In this document: piece by piece, positions 17,499 to 25,156 of the stretch
Layout: every line of letters starts with the position of its first letter
Position numbering within the stretch: position 1 is the stretch's first letter
Assembly: GCA_937924035.1 (NCBI GenBank)
Contig: CALDTK010000022.1
Span: forward strand, 1-45,951
DNA: 45,951 nt
Reading direction: 5' to 3'
Source: an uncultured Saprospiraceae bacterium
GTDB lineage: Bacteria; Bacteroidota; Bacteroidia; Chitinophagales; Saprospiraceae
Notes under the pieces: model-generated
What the model saw: the letters and a program-made list of their open reading frames with translations, nothing else
Databases searched by the model: none
Told to the model about the DNA's origin: nothing
Position numbers and translations under genes: made by a program

Positions 17499-19691
17499 AT
17501 GATGGCACCGAAATTTATGAAAAAGTATCGATTACTAGGGCTTATTTTAGTAATAATCCTTTTAATTTTAAGTGGACCAGGTTTACAAACGGCAATGGTC
17601 GTAAATAACTCTCTAAATATATGGTTCAACGGTGATAGTTCTGAGCTCAAAACATATCAGCTATTTCAAGAGCAATTTGGGAGCGATGAACAAATATTGA
17701 TTATGCTTGAATTGGAAGGTGGTCCAATTAAAGAACAAGAGGCAAAGAGACTTCAATCGCTCCACAATAAGCTATTAGCACTTGAAGAGGTGGCTACTGT
17801 GCTATCGCCCGCCGATTTAGCCTTGCCTGAGAGAAGACTTACTGGATTAATTTTCAAGCAATTTTTAAGTAATCGCCCAGAACGTCAAGCAAGATTGTTA
17901 AAGAGGTTCCCCATGGTAAGCAAGCAATTGTTTAGTCCAGATATGAAGGCCTGCAAAATGATCGTACAACTGAACGCAGAATTAGATATAGATGCAGAAA
18001 GAGGCAACATGGTTACCCAAATAAAAAAGGTTGTTGCCAAAGAATGGGGTAAAGAACAGTTTGCGGTTGGTGGTATATCAGTTGTATTTGCAGCACTAAA
18101 TCAACTTACCGAAGAGCAATTTGGTCTTTTTGTACCGTTGATGTACGCTGTAATGCTACTCTTTATGCTATTCATATCTAGAAGTTGGAGAGTTTGTTTG
18201 ATTGCCTTTTTAACAATGGGAACAGCCACTACTATTTGTCTTGGCTTATATGGGTGGATAGGCCACCAACTCAACTTAATGACAGTTCTCATACCAATGG
18301 TTATTCTATTACTTAGTAGCCTTGATTTAATGCACTTACTATATGTATGGAAAAGAGACCCCAATAATGGTTTAAGTCAAGCCGTAAAAAAGGTTTGGAA
18401 ACCAACCTTAATCACCACACTTACAACCATGCTTGGTTTCTTATCACTATTTTCTAGTCCGATGGCCATTTTACAACAGTTTGGATTGTACTCCGCGATT
18501 GGAGTTGGACTGTGTCTACCCCTCACCTATTTATTTGCAGCATGGCTTTGGCCAAAGAAATCAGCTCAACGTACTGGTGCTAATAAAAACAATAGTAGAG
18601 CTCAAAAGTGGCAAGCATGGCTTGAAAGAAATCGGGTCGGCATAGCAATAGGTTTTGGCGTAAGCTTAGTTCTTTTTATTCTAGGTATTACAAAACTTGA
18701 AAGTGATACATATACACTTGGATATCTACCTCAAACCAATCAAGCAGTATTAGATCATGAAAAAATACAGTCCGCTTTTGGTTCCTACATACCGCTTGAG
18801 TTGTTGCTCAATAGCAAGAAAGGAAATTCCTTAAAAGACAGTACACATTTTAGTCAAGTATTAGCACTTACCGACAAACTAGAAGAAGCAGGTTTTACAC
18901 CGCAATTGGGAATGCCTCAATTAGTAAAATTCACTGCAAAACAACTAGGGTCAAAAACATCATCTGAAATCGCTGCGAAGACGCCACAGTCCTTTGCGCT
19001 TCTACAAAAGCATTTTGAAAAATGGGCAAATACGTACTATCACGAAGCGACCGAAACGGCACGGGTAACAATCTTCGGATCAATGATGACAGCGGGAGAA
19101 TTAGGTGAACATATCGAAGAGCTGCAAAACATAGGCTCAGGTTTTCCGATTGAAATTAAACCAGCGGGCTACCTCCCTCTATATGCACAATTGGTACCTG
19201 CAGCTACAAGAAGCCAAACCATTTCACTAATCACTGCAGCATTGCTTATCGGGTTGCTACTGTGGTTGTACCTGAGATCCTTTCGACAAATGATCGTTGT
19301 ACTCGCTACACAAATTTTTCCATTGGCAGGCATGTTTGGACTCATGGGTTGGTTTGGAATTGAACTCGATATCGCAACCGCTAGCATCGCAAGTATTGCA
19401 CTCAGCTTCTGCGTAGATGACAGCATTCACTTTTCATCTGGATATCGTAGACACAGAAAAAACGGTTTAGATCATAATAGCGCTATGATTGAAGCTTTAT
19501 CGCATACCGGACATGCAATTGTCTTCTCAAGTTTGATGCTACTCCTTGGTTTTGCTTGCATGTTATTCTCACCCCTCAAGACGGTATTTCTGTTTGGAGG
19601 ACTTTGCATCGTGATCATACTACTTGCACTTGTCTCACAAATACTACTCTTCGGGTTTTTACAACAATGGATCGTTGGTGAACGAACTTGA
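17499..19691 (+). CDS. MMPL/RND-family exporter
   Basis: A 730-residue polytopic protein with the RND/MMPL layout. TM1 lies near residues 10-28, then comes a ~170-residue extracytoplasmic domain, a block of five to six TM segments (about 200-345), a second extracytoplasmic domain (about 400-560) and a final block of TM segments. The intramembrane acidic residues are visible as LLLSSLDLMHLLYVW and SFCVDDSIHFSSGYRRHRKNG (around residue 639), which is the second conserved MMPL motif. These transporters export lipids, hopanoids, carotenoids or flexirubin-type pigments using proton motive force. It is divergent from the UbiA-like gene and convergent, with 8 bases between, with the kinase gene at 19700. 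The context makes it the likely exporter of whatever this island makes. The coding sequence looks A+T-rich compared with its left neighbour; this was not computed. Confidence 0.87.
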   Translation: MMAPKFMKKYRLLGLILVIILLILSGPGLQTAMVVNNSLNIWFNGDSSELKTYQLFQEQFGSDEQILIMLELEGGPIKEQEAKRLQSLHNKLLALEEVATVLSPADLALPERRLTGLIFKQFLSNRPERQARLLKRFPMVSKQLFSPDMKACKMIVQLNAELDIDAERGNMVTQIKKVVAKEWGKEQFAVGGISVVFAALNQLTEEQFGLFVPLMYAVMLLFMLFISRSWRVCLIAFLTMGTATTICLGLYGWIGHQLNLMTVLIPMVILLLSSLDLMHLLYVWKRDPNNGLSQAVKKVWKPTLITTLTTMLGFLSLFSSPMAILQQFGLYSAIGVGLCLPLTYLFAAWLWPKKSAQRTGANKNNSRAQKWQAWLERNRVGIAIGFGVSLVLFILGITKLESDTYTLGYLPQTNQAVLDHEKIQSAFGSYIPLELLLNSKKGNSLKDSTHFSQVLALTDKLEEAGFTPQLGMPQLVKFTAKQLGSKTSSEIAAKTPQSFALLQKHFEKWANTYYHEATETARVTIFGSMMTAGELGEHIEELQNIGSGFPIEIKPAGYLPLYAQLVPAATRSQTISLITAALLIGLLLWLYLRSFRQMIVVLATQIFPLAGMFGLMGWFGIELDIATASIASIALSFCVDDSIHFSSGYRRHRKNGLDHNSAMIEALSHTGHAIVFSSLMLLLGFACMLFSPLKTVFLFGGLCIVIILLALVSQILLFGFLQQWIVGERT
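18651..18665 (+). repeat. Iterated 15-mer, variant GGTTTTGGCGTAAGC
   Basis: A one-base variant of the consensus in the MMPL gene, encoding GFGVS within a membrane segment. Confidence 0.65.
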
Positions 19692-19699
19692 TTGAGAGT

Positions 19700-20854
19700 C
19701 TATGAACAGAATTTAAGGTGCTTTCCTAACGCAGCATAACCTCGATGCACACGAGGTAAAAATGCATAAGGAGCAACCGCATGTGCCATGGTATACATGC
19801 CAAGGCGGTGCCAACCAAACGTATACCAAGTTAGGCGAAGTGATTGTTGCCAAAGTTCATCGTTACCCCATACTTCCCACTTCGATGATAACTGCTTGCG
19901 GTAATGATCAAGCAATTCTTCTATCTGATCAAATCGGTTTTCCTCCAGTACAAAGCTTAAGAGTTCGATGACATCATAAACAGGAACATGACTGCAGCTA
20001 AGTTCCCAATCGTAAAGACAAAAACTTCCATCTTCTCGAAAGCATGCGTTACGAGGATTAGCATCATTATGGACAAGCGTTTTGGGTAGTGCATCAAACA
20101 GGCTTGAAAAAGCCTCTATCCGATTCAGCCCAGAACACAAAGTCTCAAAAACACCGGAGGAATAAAACTCAGGAAAGTGCTTCTGGTTTGTCTGTAGAAG
20201 TGTATCCCATAGAGGAGCTTCTTGTAAGTAGTATTCACTCGAACCAGTGTCCGCCCAAGCAGTTTGGCTCAACACGTTCGTTCTCTCCTTGGCGTATACA
20301 TGCCAATTGGCGATATCACTCAAAGCCCTATGCAGGTGAACATCGCACCACTGGTCGACATCCATCACAGAATTGAGAAGCGTACAACCTGATAAATCTT
20401 CAATTAGAAGCTCATATTTTTCTTGCTCCTGGTCAAGCGCGAAGCCCAACAGTTTAGGTTGGATTTCATGAGGAAGCTTGCTATACACTTCTACCTCTCG
20501 GATGTGGGTATTGGAAAAACCTGTTGTTGATGAATGCTTTGCATAGACGGAACCCAATGCAGGATCACAAGCATTAGCCAACCCTGCGAGCATTTCAGCA
20601 ATTTCAGAACCCGGTGGCTTAACTTTTAGCACCAAGCGATCATGCTGCTCTGTGCCTTCACGAACCCAACGTAGGTCAAGACCGAAGTGACCGATGCGTC
20701 GTGTTGTTTGCTGAGCTGTAAGTGTAACCAAGATGCTTGCACTGTTGTCAATCTCATATGGCTCTACCGAAAGTACTTCAACAGATGGCCCATATTGAGC
20801 CTTGAGCAATTGGGATAAATGGGGCTCATTTAAAAAATCACTATCCATTTTCAT
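19700..20854 (-). CDS. APH/choline-kinase-like phosphotransferase
   Basis: A 384-residue protein with the aminoglycoside-phosphotransferase / ecdysteroid-kinase-like fold. The catalytic loop is LVHNDANPRNACF near residue 261 (catalytic Asp, then the Asn ligand four residues on, as in HxDxxxxN), followed by the metal-binding segment CLYDWELS (Asp about residue 280). LLIEDLSG near residue 150 is the hinge region. Such enzymes phosphorylate a hydroxyl on a small molecule with ATP. In the context of a BtaA-like protein and an adenylating ligase the substrate could be a lipid head group or an amino alcohol; this is inference. The start at 20854 (ATG) lies 29 bases after the stop of the DUF3419 gene. 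An ATG six bases further in is equally possible. Confidence 0.82.
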   Translation of the reverse strand: MKMDSDFLNEPHLSQLLKAQYGPSVEVLSVEPYEIDNSASILVTLTAQQTTRRIGHFGLDLRWVREGTEQHDRLVLKVKPPGSEIAEMLAGLANACDPALGSVYAKHSSTTGFSNTHIREVEVYSKLPHEIQPKLLGFALDQEQEKYELLIEDLSGCTLLNSVMDVDQWCDVHLHRALSDIANWHVYAKERTNVLSQTAWADTGSSEYYLQEAPLWDTLLQTNQKHFPEFYSSGVFETLCSGLNRIEAFSSLFDALPKTLVHNDANPRNACFREDGSFCLYDWELSCSHVPVYDVIELLSFVLEENRFDQIEELLDHYRKQLSSKWEVWGNDELWQQSLRLTWYTFGWHRLGMYTMAHAVAPYAFLPRVHRGYAALGKHLKFCS

Positions 20855-20883
20855 AATTAATTCTTTAGGTTAAAAACTCTCAC

Positions 20884-21966
20884 TTATATCGAATTATCGA
20901 AGACATGAAGCGCATCAAAATAAAAGCAATCTTCATCTTCACTTAGTTGCTTAGAAAGTGACGATTGATATGCAGGTAAAGACCGAAGTTTTCCACCCTG
21001 ATCGTTTAATAAATTCCAATAGACAAAACGGAGTTTAGGTCTTTGAAGTAAGGCTGAAACAGTTGTCTCAAAGACTTGAGCACTTGTGTACTCGAAGATG
21101 TTAGACAAGCTTGCTTTACCAACCTTAGCTCCTGCGGGGCTTTCAAGAAAGTCGATTGCTTCACCAACCACAAGTTCAAGCTTATGAAAGTACTTTTTAA
21201 GATTTCCATAATGCTGCCTCTGATAACAAGGTGGACGTAGCCTTTGCGGCATGTTCGCAGGACCAAAAAAGAAAAACCTAGAAATATAACTGTCACCCAA
21301 AAGGTGATGCTTCAAGTATGTACAAAGTCGTTTATAAAATTGCTCACCACCAGCTTCTTCCGTATATTTAAAGAGCGCTGGATCACGTCCTTTACTAAGA
21401 TTTTGTCTACTAAAGTATTGAACGAATATATCTTCAAATCCAGTTTCTTTTAGCTGTATAAATATATCCTCTTGGAGACTTAATGTTGTAGCTTCAAAAA
21501 GCGCTTCCATAAGCAATTTTTGAGCTTGATTCAAATTAAGATAGAATTGGCAGATGTAGTTTTCAAGTCGACCCGCCAACAACAGTCCATACGTATGCTC
21601 TTCAAAGATTGGCGCCCAAAATGATCGATCTGTTTCGGTTAGAGCGCTAAGCACTTGCTGGCTAGATGACTCCATACCTGCCAAACCTTCAAAGCCCAAT
21701 AGTCCGCTATAAACTTCATAAGGAAATGAAGAAATCACGAACCGCTTCAACTCAAGTAACTTAATCTGCATCGGGTTGATATCAACAGCCCAGACACGTT
21801 TACAGGGTTGTAAAAGAGTGTTAAGCACATTACATCCGCCCGAACAGATAATGAGTAGCTCATCATCTTCTGTCGATTGTAAAGCATTGACAACGCTTGA
21901 CGCACCTTCCCATACCATCGAGTATCGAATTTGGTCAAAAGCTAATTGGCTAAATTCAGTTTCCAT
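20884..21966 (-). CDS. DUF3419 protein, BtaA-like SAM-dependent aminocarboxypropyl transferase
   Basis: A 360-residue protein. The N-terminal segment IRYSMVWEGASSVVNAL, then LLIICSGGCNVLNTLL (SAM-binding glycine loop, about residues 52-67) and VWAVDINPMQIKLLELK match the BtaA/DUF3419 family, as does KASLSNIFEYTS near residue 290. BtaA moves the 3-amino-3-carboxypropyl group of SAM to diacylglycerol in betaine-lipid synthesis. No BtaB-like N-methyltransferase is nearby, so the product need not be a betaine lipid and the acceptor may differ. It may act at the membrane surface. Its ATG overlaps the end of the ligase gene by 11 bases, which supports coupled translation. It is the second gene of the ligase / DUF3419 / kinase operon. 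Confidence 0.82.
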   Translation of the reverse strand: METEFSQLAFDQIRYSMVWEGASSVVNALQSTEDDELLIICSGGCNVLNTLLQPCKRVWAVDINPMQIKLLELKRFVISSFPYEVYSGLLGFEGLAGMESSSQQVLSALTETDRSFWAPIFEEHTYGLLLAGRLENYICQFYLNLNQAQKLLMEALFEATTLSLQEDIFIQLKETGFEDIFVQYFSRQNLSKGRDPALFKYTEEAGGEQFYKRLCTYLKHHLLGDSYISRFFFFGPANMPQRLRPPCYQRQHYGNLKKYFHKLELVVGEAIDFLESPAGAKVGKASLSNIFEYTSAQVFETTVSALLQRPKLRFVYWNLLNDQGGKLRSLPAYQSSLSKQLSEDEDCFYFDALHVFDNSI

Positions 21967-23371
21967 ATGTTATTTGATGATATAGGATCTTACTATGGTG
22001 TCTTACATCCAAGGGTATTTCTCTTTTTTGAAACACCTTAATGTTTTGAATTTCTGGAAAGGCTTGCTGTGCGAGTTCTAGAATACCTGATTCGTCAAGG
22101 CTACCGCAATATGCAACTTGAACACCATCAGTATTCGTCTGAACAGCTACCTGCTCCACACCGTCTTGCAATCGAAGCACATGCTCAATTTGATAATGGT
22201 GATAGTGTTCACAAGGCTCTGTGTTTCCAGACCTAGCTGTGAGGTACAATTCTCCATCAAGAAGATATCCGTAGTCGCCCGTTCCGTGCCAAGCATCTTT
22301 TGGAGCTAAGACGTGTGCGCCCTTCACGAATATTTCACCTGCTTGTACATCATGCTTTCCCGCTCGAAGTGAATGGGAGTTTCGAATTTCTAAACCCGAC
22401 AGACATTCCACTGGATAACCAACAGCGTATCCCATCCTAGGATCTCGTTGATCTTGAAATGGACGCAAAGCGATTGGCTCTACCTCTGTTGCACCATAAA
22501 TGACATAGATCGTCGCATTTGGAAAACAAGCTTGCATACGAGTAAGCAGTTGTTCGTCCACAGGTGCACCACCGATGCCACAGGCCTCAACATCTAAAAA
22601 AGGTGCCTCGTTAAGTGCAAGCATACGATTGAAAAAATAAGGGTTCCCAGTAATGGTTGATACCCTGCCTTTTCGCCAATCTGCACTCAATGCTTCATAG
22701 TCTAATGACCTGACACCTTTACTAAGGTCAGCAGGCAATTGACTACAAGTTCCTGTCGCGAGTTGATGTAGAAGGACGTTTGCAAAGACCGAGCTATCCA
22801 CTTGGCCATCAACTGGAGGGAAACAGCGCTTAAGGCATTGATGCTGTGCCTCCAACACACGATGACTTCGGTGCAGCGATTTTGACTTTCCTGTACTCCC
22901 AGAACTATAGCTGATCAGCGCAGTGTGATCACCAGGCACATCAATGCACTTTGGAAAACCTTTGACTTCTTTGGTATGAAGTAGAAGGATAGGAATCCGC
23001 ATAACCCATAGTAGGAGCCTCAACAGTAACGGTACTTCATCGATAAGCAATACACCGCCAAAATCTAGATCTTTCCTCCAACGCTTCAATACATCAAACC
23101 ATTTTCCTTCAGGAGGAATGAGTAAGCTTGCGCCAAAACCCATAACAGAAAGCATTGCCATAAAGCGCATAGCCGTCAACGATTGCATGGGTACAACAGC
23201 TTTTCCATTAATGCTAGGCATCTCTGACAACTGAGTAGAAAAGCCATTGGCAAAACCCAGCAATTGGGTTCCTTTCCACTCAACGGTCGCACCCTCTTCT
23301 GGCCAACGCAACAACACACGTTGATGCGCTTTGTCGATTCCTGAAAAGATTGTGTGAGCGAAATTTTGCAT
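21956..23371 (-). CDS. AMP-dependent acyl/aryl ligase (ANL superfamily)
   Basis: About 471 residues from the ATG at 23371. ANL core motifs are present in order: the P-loop SYSSGSTGKSK (about residue 155), the YGATEVEP adenine-binding motif, the GTGDYGYLLDGELYLTARSGN hinge region, and a C-terminal HHSKILYH containing the likely catalytic Lys. It is shorter and more divergent than fatty acyl-CoA synthetases such as the one at 29803, and closer in feel to ligases of specialised metabolism or OleC. It should activate a carboxylic acid as the acyl-AMP; the acceptor is unknown. A GTG at 23425 could extend it by 18 residues, but MQNFAHTIF is the normal ANL beginning. It is the first gene of its operon, divergent from the S41 peptidase gene. 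Confidence 0.83.
   Translation of the reverse strand: MQNFAHTIFSGIDKAHQRVLLRWPEEGATVEWKGTQLLGFANGFSTQLSEMPSINGKAVVPMQSLTAMRFMAMLSVMGFGASLLIPPEGKWFDVLKRWRKDLDFGGVLLIDEVPLLLRLLLWVMRIPILLLHTKEVKGFPKCIDVPGDHTALISYSSGSTGKSKSLHRSHRVLEAQHQCLKRCFPPVDGQVDSSVFANVLLHQLATGTCSQLPADLSKGVRSLDYEALSADWRKGRVSTITGNPYFFNRMLALNEAPFLDVEACGIGGAPVDEQLLTRMQACFPNATIYVIYGATEVEPIALRPFQDQRDPRMGYAVGYPVECLSGLEIRNSHSLRAGKHDVQAGEIFVKGAHVLAPKDAWHGTGDYGYLLDGELYLTARSGNTEPCEHYHHYQIEHVLRLQDGVEQVAVQTNTDGVQVAYCGSLDESGILELAQQAFPEIQNIKVFQKREIPLDVRHHSKILYHQITYGN
23126..23140 (-). repeat. Iterated 15-mer, variant GGTTTTGGCGCAAGC (1 of 2 exact)
   Basis: A one-base variant identical to the copy at 30679-30693. Both lie on the coding strand of adenylating-enzyme genes and encode GFGAS, but in non-equivalent parts of the two proteins. 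Confidence 0.65.
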
Positions 23372-23637
23372 GGTTACCGAAGGTGTGCAGAGGATTTGCT
23401 TTGCAGCGTGAGTGCTGCCAGACACTTAGGGCTTGTTTAAAGTTATCTGCGAACTAACGTCTGGTAAAGATCATTCGTCTCTACCCCGTTTGTGGTTCAG
23501 ATATCGAAACTTATCAAATTAGCAGTTGCGAGAACTGGGACTTTTGGTGGCTAGCAGGTCTTAGTTGAACTCTAGAACTAAAGGAAACCCACCATTAGCA
23601 TAAGCCAAAGCACAATTCATACGTTCTTTGCCTGCGC

Positions 23638-25071
23638 ATGAGAACAGCCGACTTGATTTGGGTAATAGCCATCATACTCCTTACGGGTTGTACTTCGGCG
23701 CACCGCAGCTTGTCACACAAGTCCATGCAAAAAGATCTGTATCGCTTAGAAAAGGTGATTAGAAAAACTCACCCAGCGGCTGGAAGAACAGTGAGTGATT
23801 CATCACTATTGTCGCTTAGAAACGAAATAGCAAAAAACCTACCTCCACAAGCAACAACCATTGAATACGCAAAGCTTATTCACCCCTTAATAGATACGCT
23901 TCAAGGCGGTCATATTGGAATGTATCCAAGAGGTGCCCTGTGGCGATATAACTATCAGTCTAGCAAGCATGTACTTCCGCTTTCGCTAAAACAACTTGAT
24001 GGTGGCCAAATAGTCATCAGTGCACTAAAAACAAACCAAGACAGCAGTTTGCTTGCTGCGGAAGTGCTTCAAATTAACGGTCGTCCGATTAAAAAAATCG
24101 TAGACGAAGCCTATCTTTTTGCAGCAGGATCCGATGGACCAAACCGTAGCGGAGCCAGAAATCGTGCTATCAAAAATCTACCGACCTATTTACGCTGGAC
24201 GCTAGGAAAACAGGATAGCTTTCAAATAACCTTACGTAGAAGGTATCGAGACACCACGCTTACCGTATTGAGTCCAGCCTTGACCAAAAAGCGTAGCAAA
24301 AACGCGAGTGTAGCAAATCAACAACAACGTAAAAAGCACGAAAAGACGATCAATTATGGTTTTGACGCAAGTCGAAAAACCGCAATTGTTGACCTCAATA
24401 GCTTTAGTGGATACGATCCTTTCAACGTCGTATACCCTATGGCCTTGAAAAGGGTTTTGGCGAAAGCTGAACAAGACTCCGCCCAAACAATAATCCTCGA
24501 CCTGCGCGACAATGGTGGAGGGCGCTCTTCCAATATTTTAAAATTACTCCGCTACTTCATTAAAGAAGAGACGACCGTATTTAAACCATGGACCTTGCCT
24601 AGATCAGGATGGCTGTATGCAAGCTTAGTCAATAAGGGAGTTTTCACTGTTCCCGTTCTTACAGGAAAAAACGGAAGCGCAAGGTTTGGCCGATTTATGC
24701 GGCACGACATCAAGCCTCGTAAAAATGGATACCGAGGAGAGCTAATCGTCTTAATCAATAGTGGTTCTTTCAGTGCAGCTACGATAACCGCATCTATACT
24801 GAAATCAAACGACCTAGCTGTGTTGATGGGCCAAGAAGCCGGAGGCAATTATCATGAGACATATGCTGGTCTGTTTTCAATGGTGGGCTTACGAAGAACT
24901 GGTTTAATGGTCCGCATGCCCCACCTTTTGATTCCTACCGCTGTCGATGCCACTAAGCAGCCTTTCGGCAAAACCTTACAACCCGACATCGTCGTTCCAA
25001 TAATCCCTATTGACATTGTTGACCCTCGAGACAGGCTTCTTCTCCAAGCATTGGAATACAGTGAAAAGTAA
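23638..25071 (+). CDS. S41 family (C-terminal-processing-like) peptidase, lipoprotein
   Basis: A 477-residue lipoprotein with signal peptide and lipobox LLTGC (Cys at residue 18). The N-terminal helical region is followed by a divergent PDZ-like part (about 110-180; VLQINGRPIKKIVDEAY). The catalytic S41/TSPc domain has TIILDLRDNGGGRSSN near residue 285 and VLINSGSFSAATITAS, where Ser379 is the likely nucleophile. The usual Glu two residues further on is Thr, and EAGGNYHETY takes the place of the usual G-T-x-G-K segment. It is anchored in the outer membrane or periplasm and probably cleaves peptides. The ATG at 23638 is divergent from the ligase operon with 266 bases between. Three copies of the iterated 15-mer fall in this one gene (23979, 24453, 24961). 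Confidence 0.85.
   Translation: MRTADLIWVIAIILLTGCTSAHRSLSHKSMQKDLYRLEKVIRKTHPAAGRTVSDSSLLSLRNEIAKNLPPQATTIEYAKLIHPLIDTLQGGHIGMYPRGALWRYNYQSSKHVLPLSLKQLDGGQIVISALKTNQDSSLLAAEVLQINGRPIKKIVDEAYLFAAGSDGPNRSGARNRAIKNLPTYLRWTLGKQDSFQITLRRRYRDTTLTVLSPALTKKRSKNASVANQQQRKKHEKTINYGFDASRKTAIVDLNSFSGYDPFNVVYPMALKRVLAKAEQDSAQTIILDLRDNGGGRSSNILKLLRYFIKEETTVFKPWTLPRSGWLYASLVNKGVFTVPVLTGKNGSARFGRFMRHDIKPRKNGYRGELIVLINSGSFSAATITASILKSNDLAVLMGQEAGGNYHETYAGLFSMVGLRRTGLMVRMPHLLIPTAVDATKQPFGKTLQPDIVVPIIPIDIVDPRDRLLLQALEYSEK
23979..23993 (-). repeat. Iterated 15-mer, variant with two differences
   Basis: The plus strand reads GCTTTCGCTAAAACA, complementary to the consensus with two differences. It lies in the S41 peptidase gene and encodes LSLKQ. 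Confidence 0.55.
24453..24467 (+). repeat. Iterated 15-mer, exact consensus GGTTTTGGCGAAAGC (2 of 3)
   Basis: An exact consensus copy inside the S41 peptidase gene, sense strand, encoding VLAKAE. Confidence 0.8.
24961..24975 (+). repeat. Iterated 15-mer, CCTTTCGGCAAAACC (exact copy 2 of 3)
   Basis: Identical to 8816-8830 and 45515-45529. It lies in the S41 peptidase gene and encodes PFGKT. Confidence 0.75.
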
Positions 25072-25156
25072 CTATGCACTCGAAATAGCTGACTCGGATA
25101 TCTTCGCTGCCAGATGATACGTTCTCGTATTGATTGATTTTTAATAGCCCCTTACC

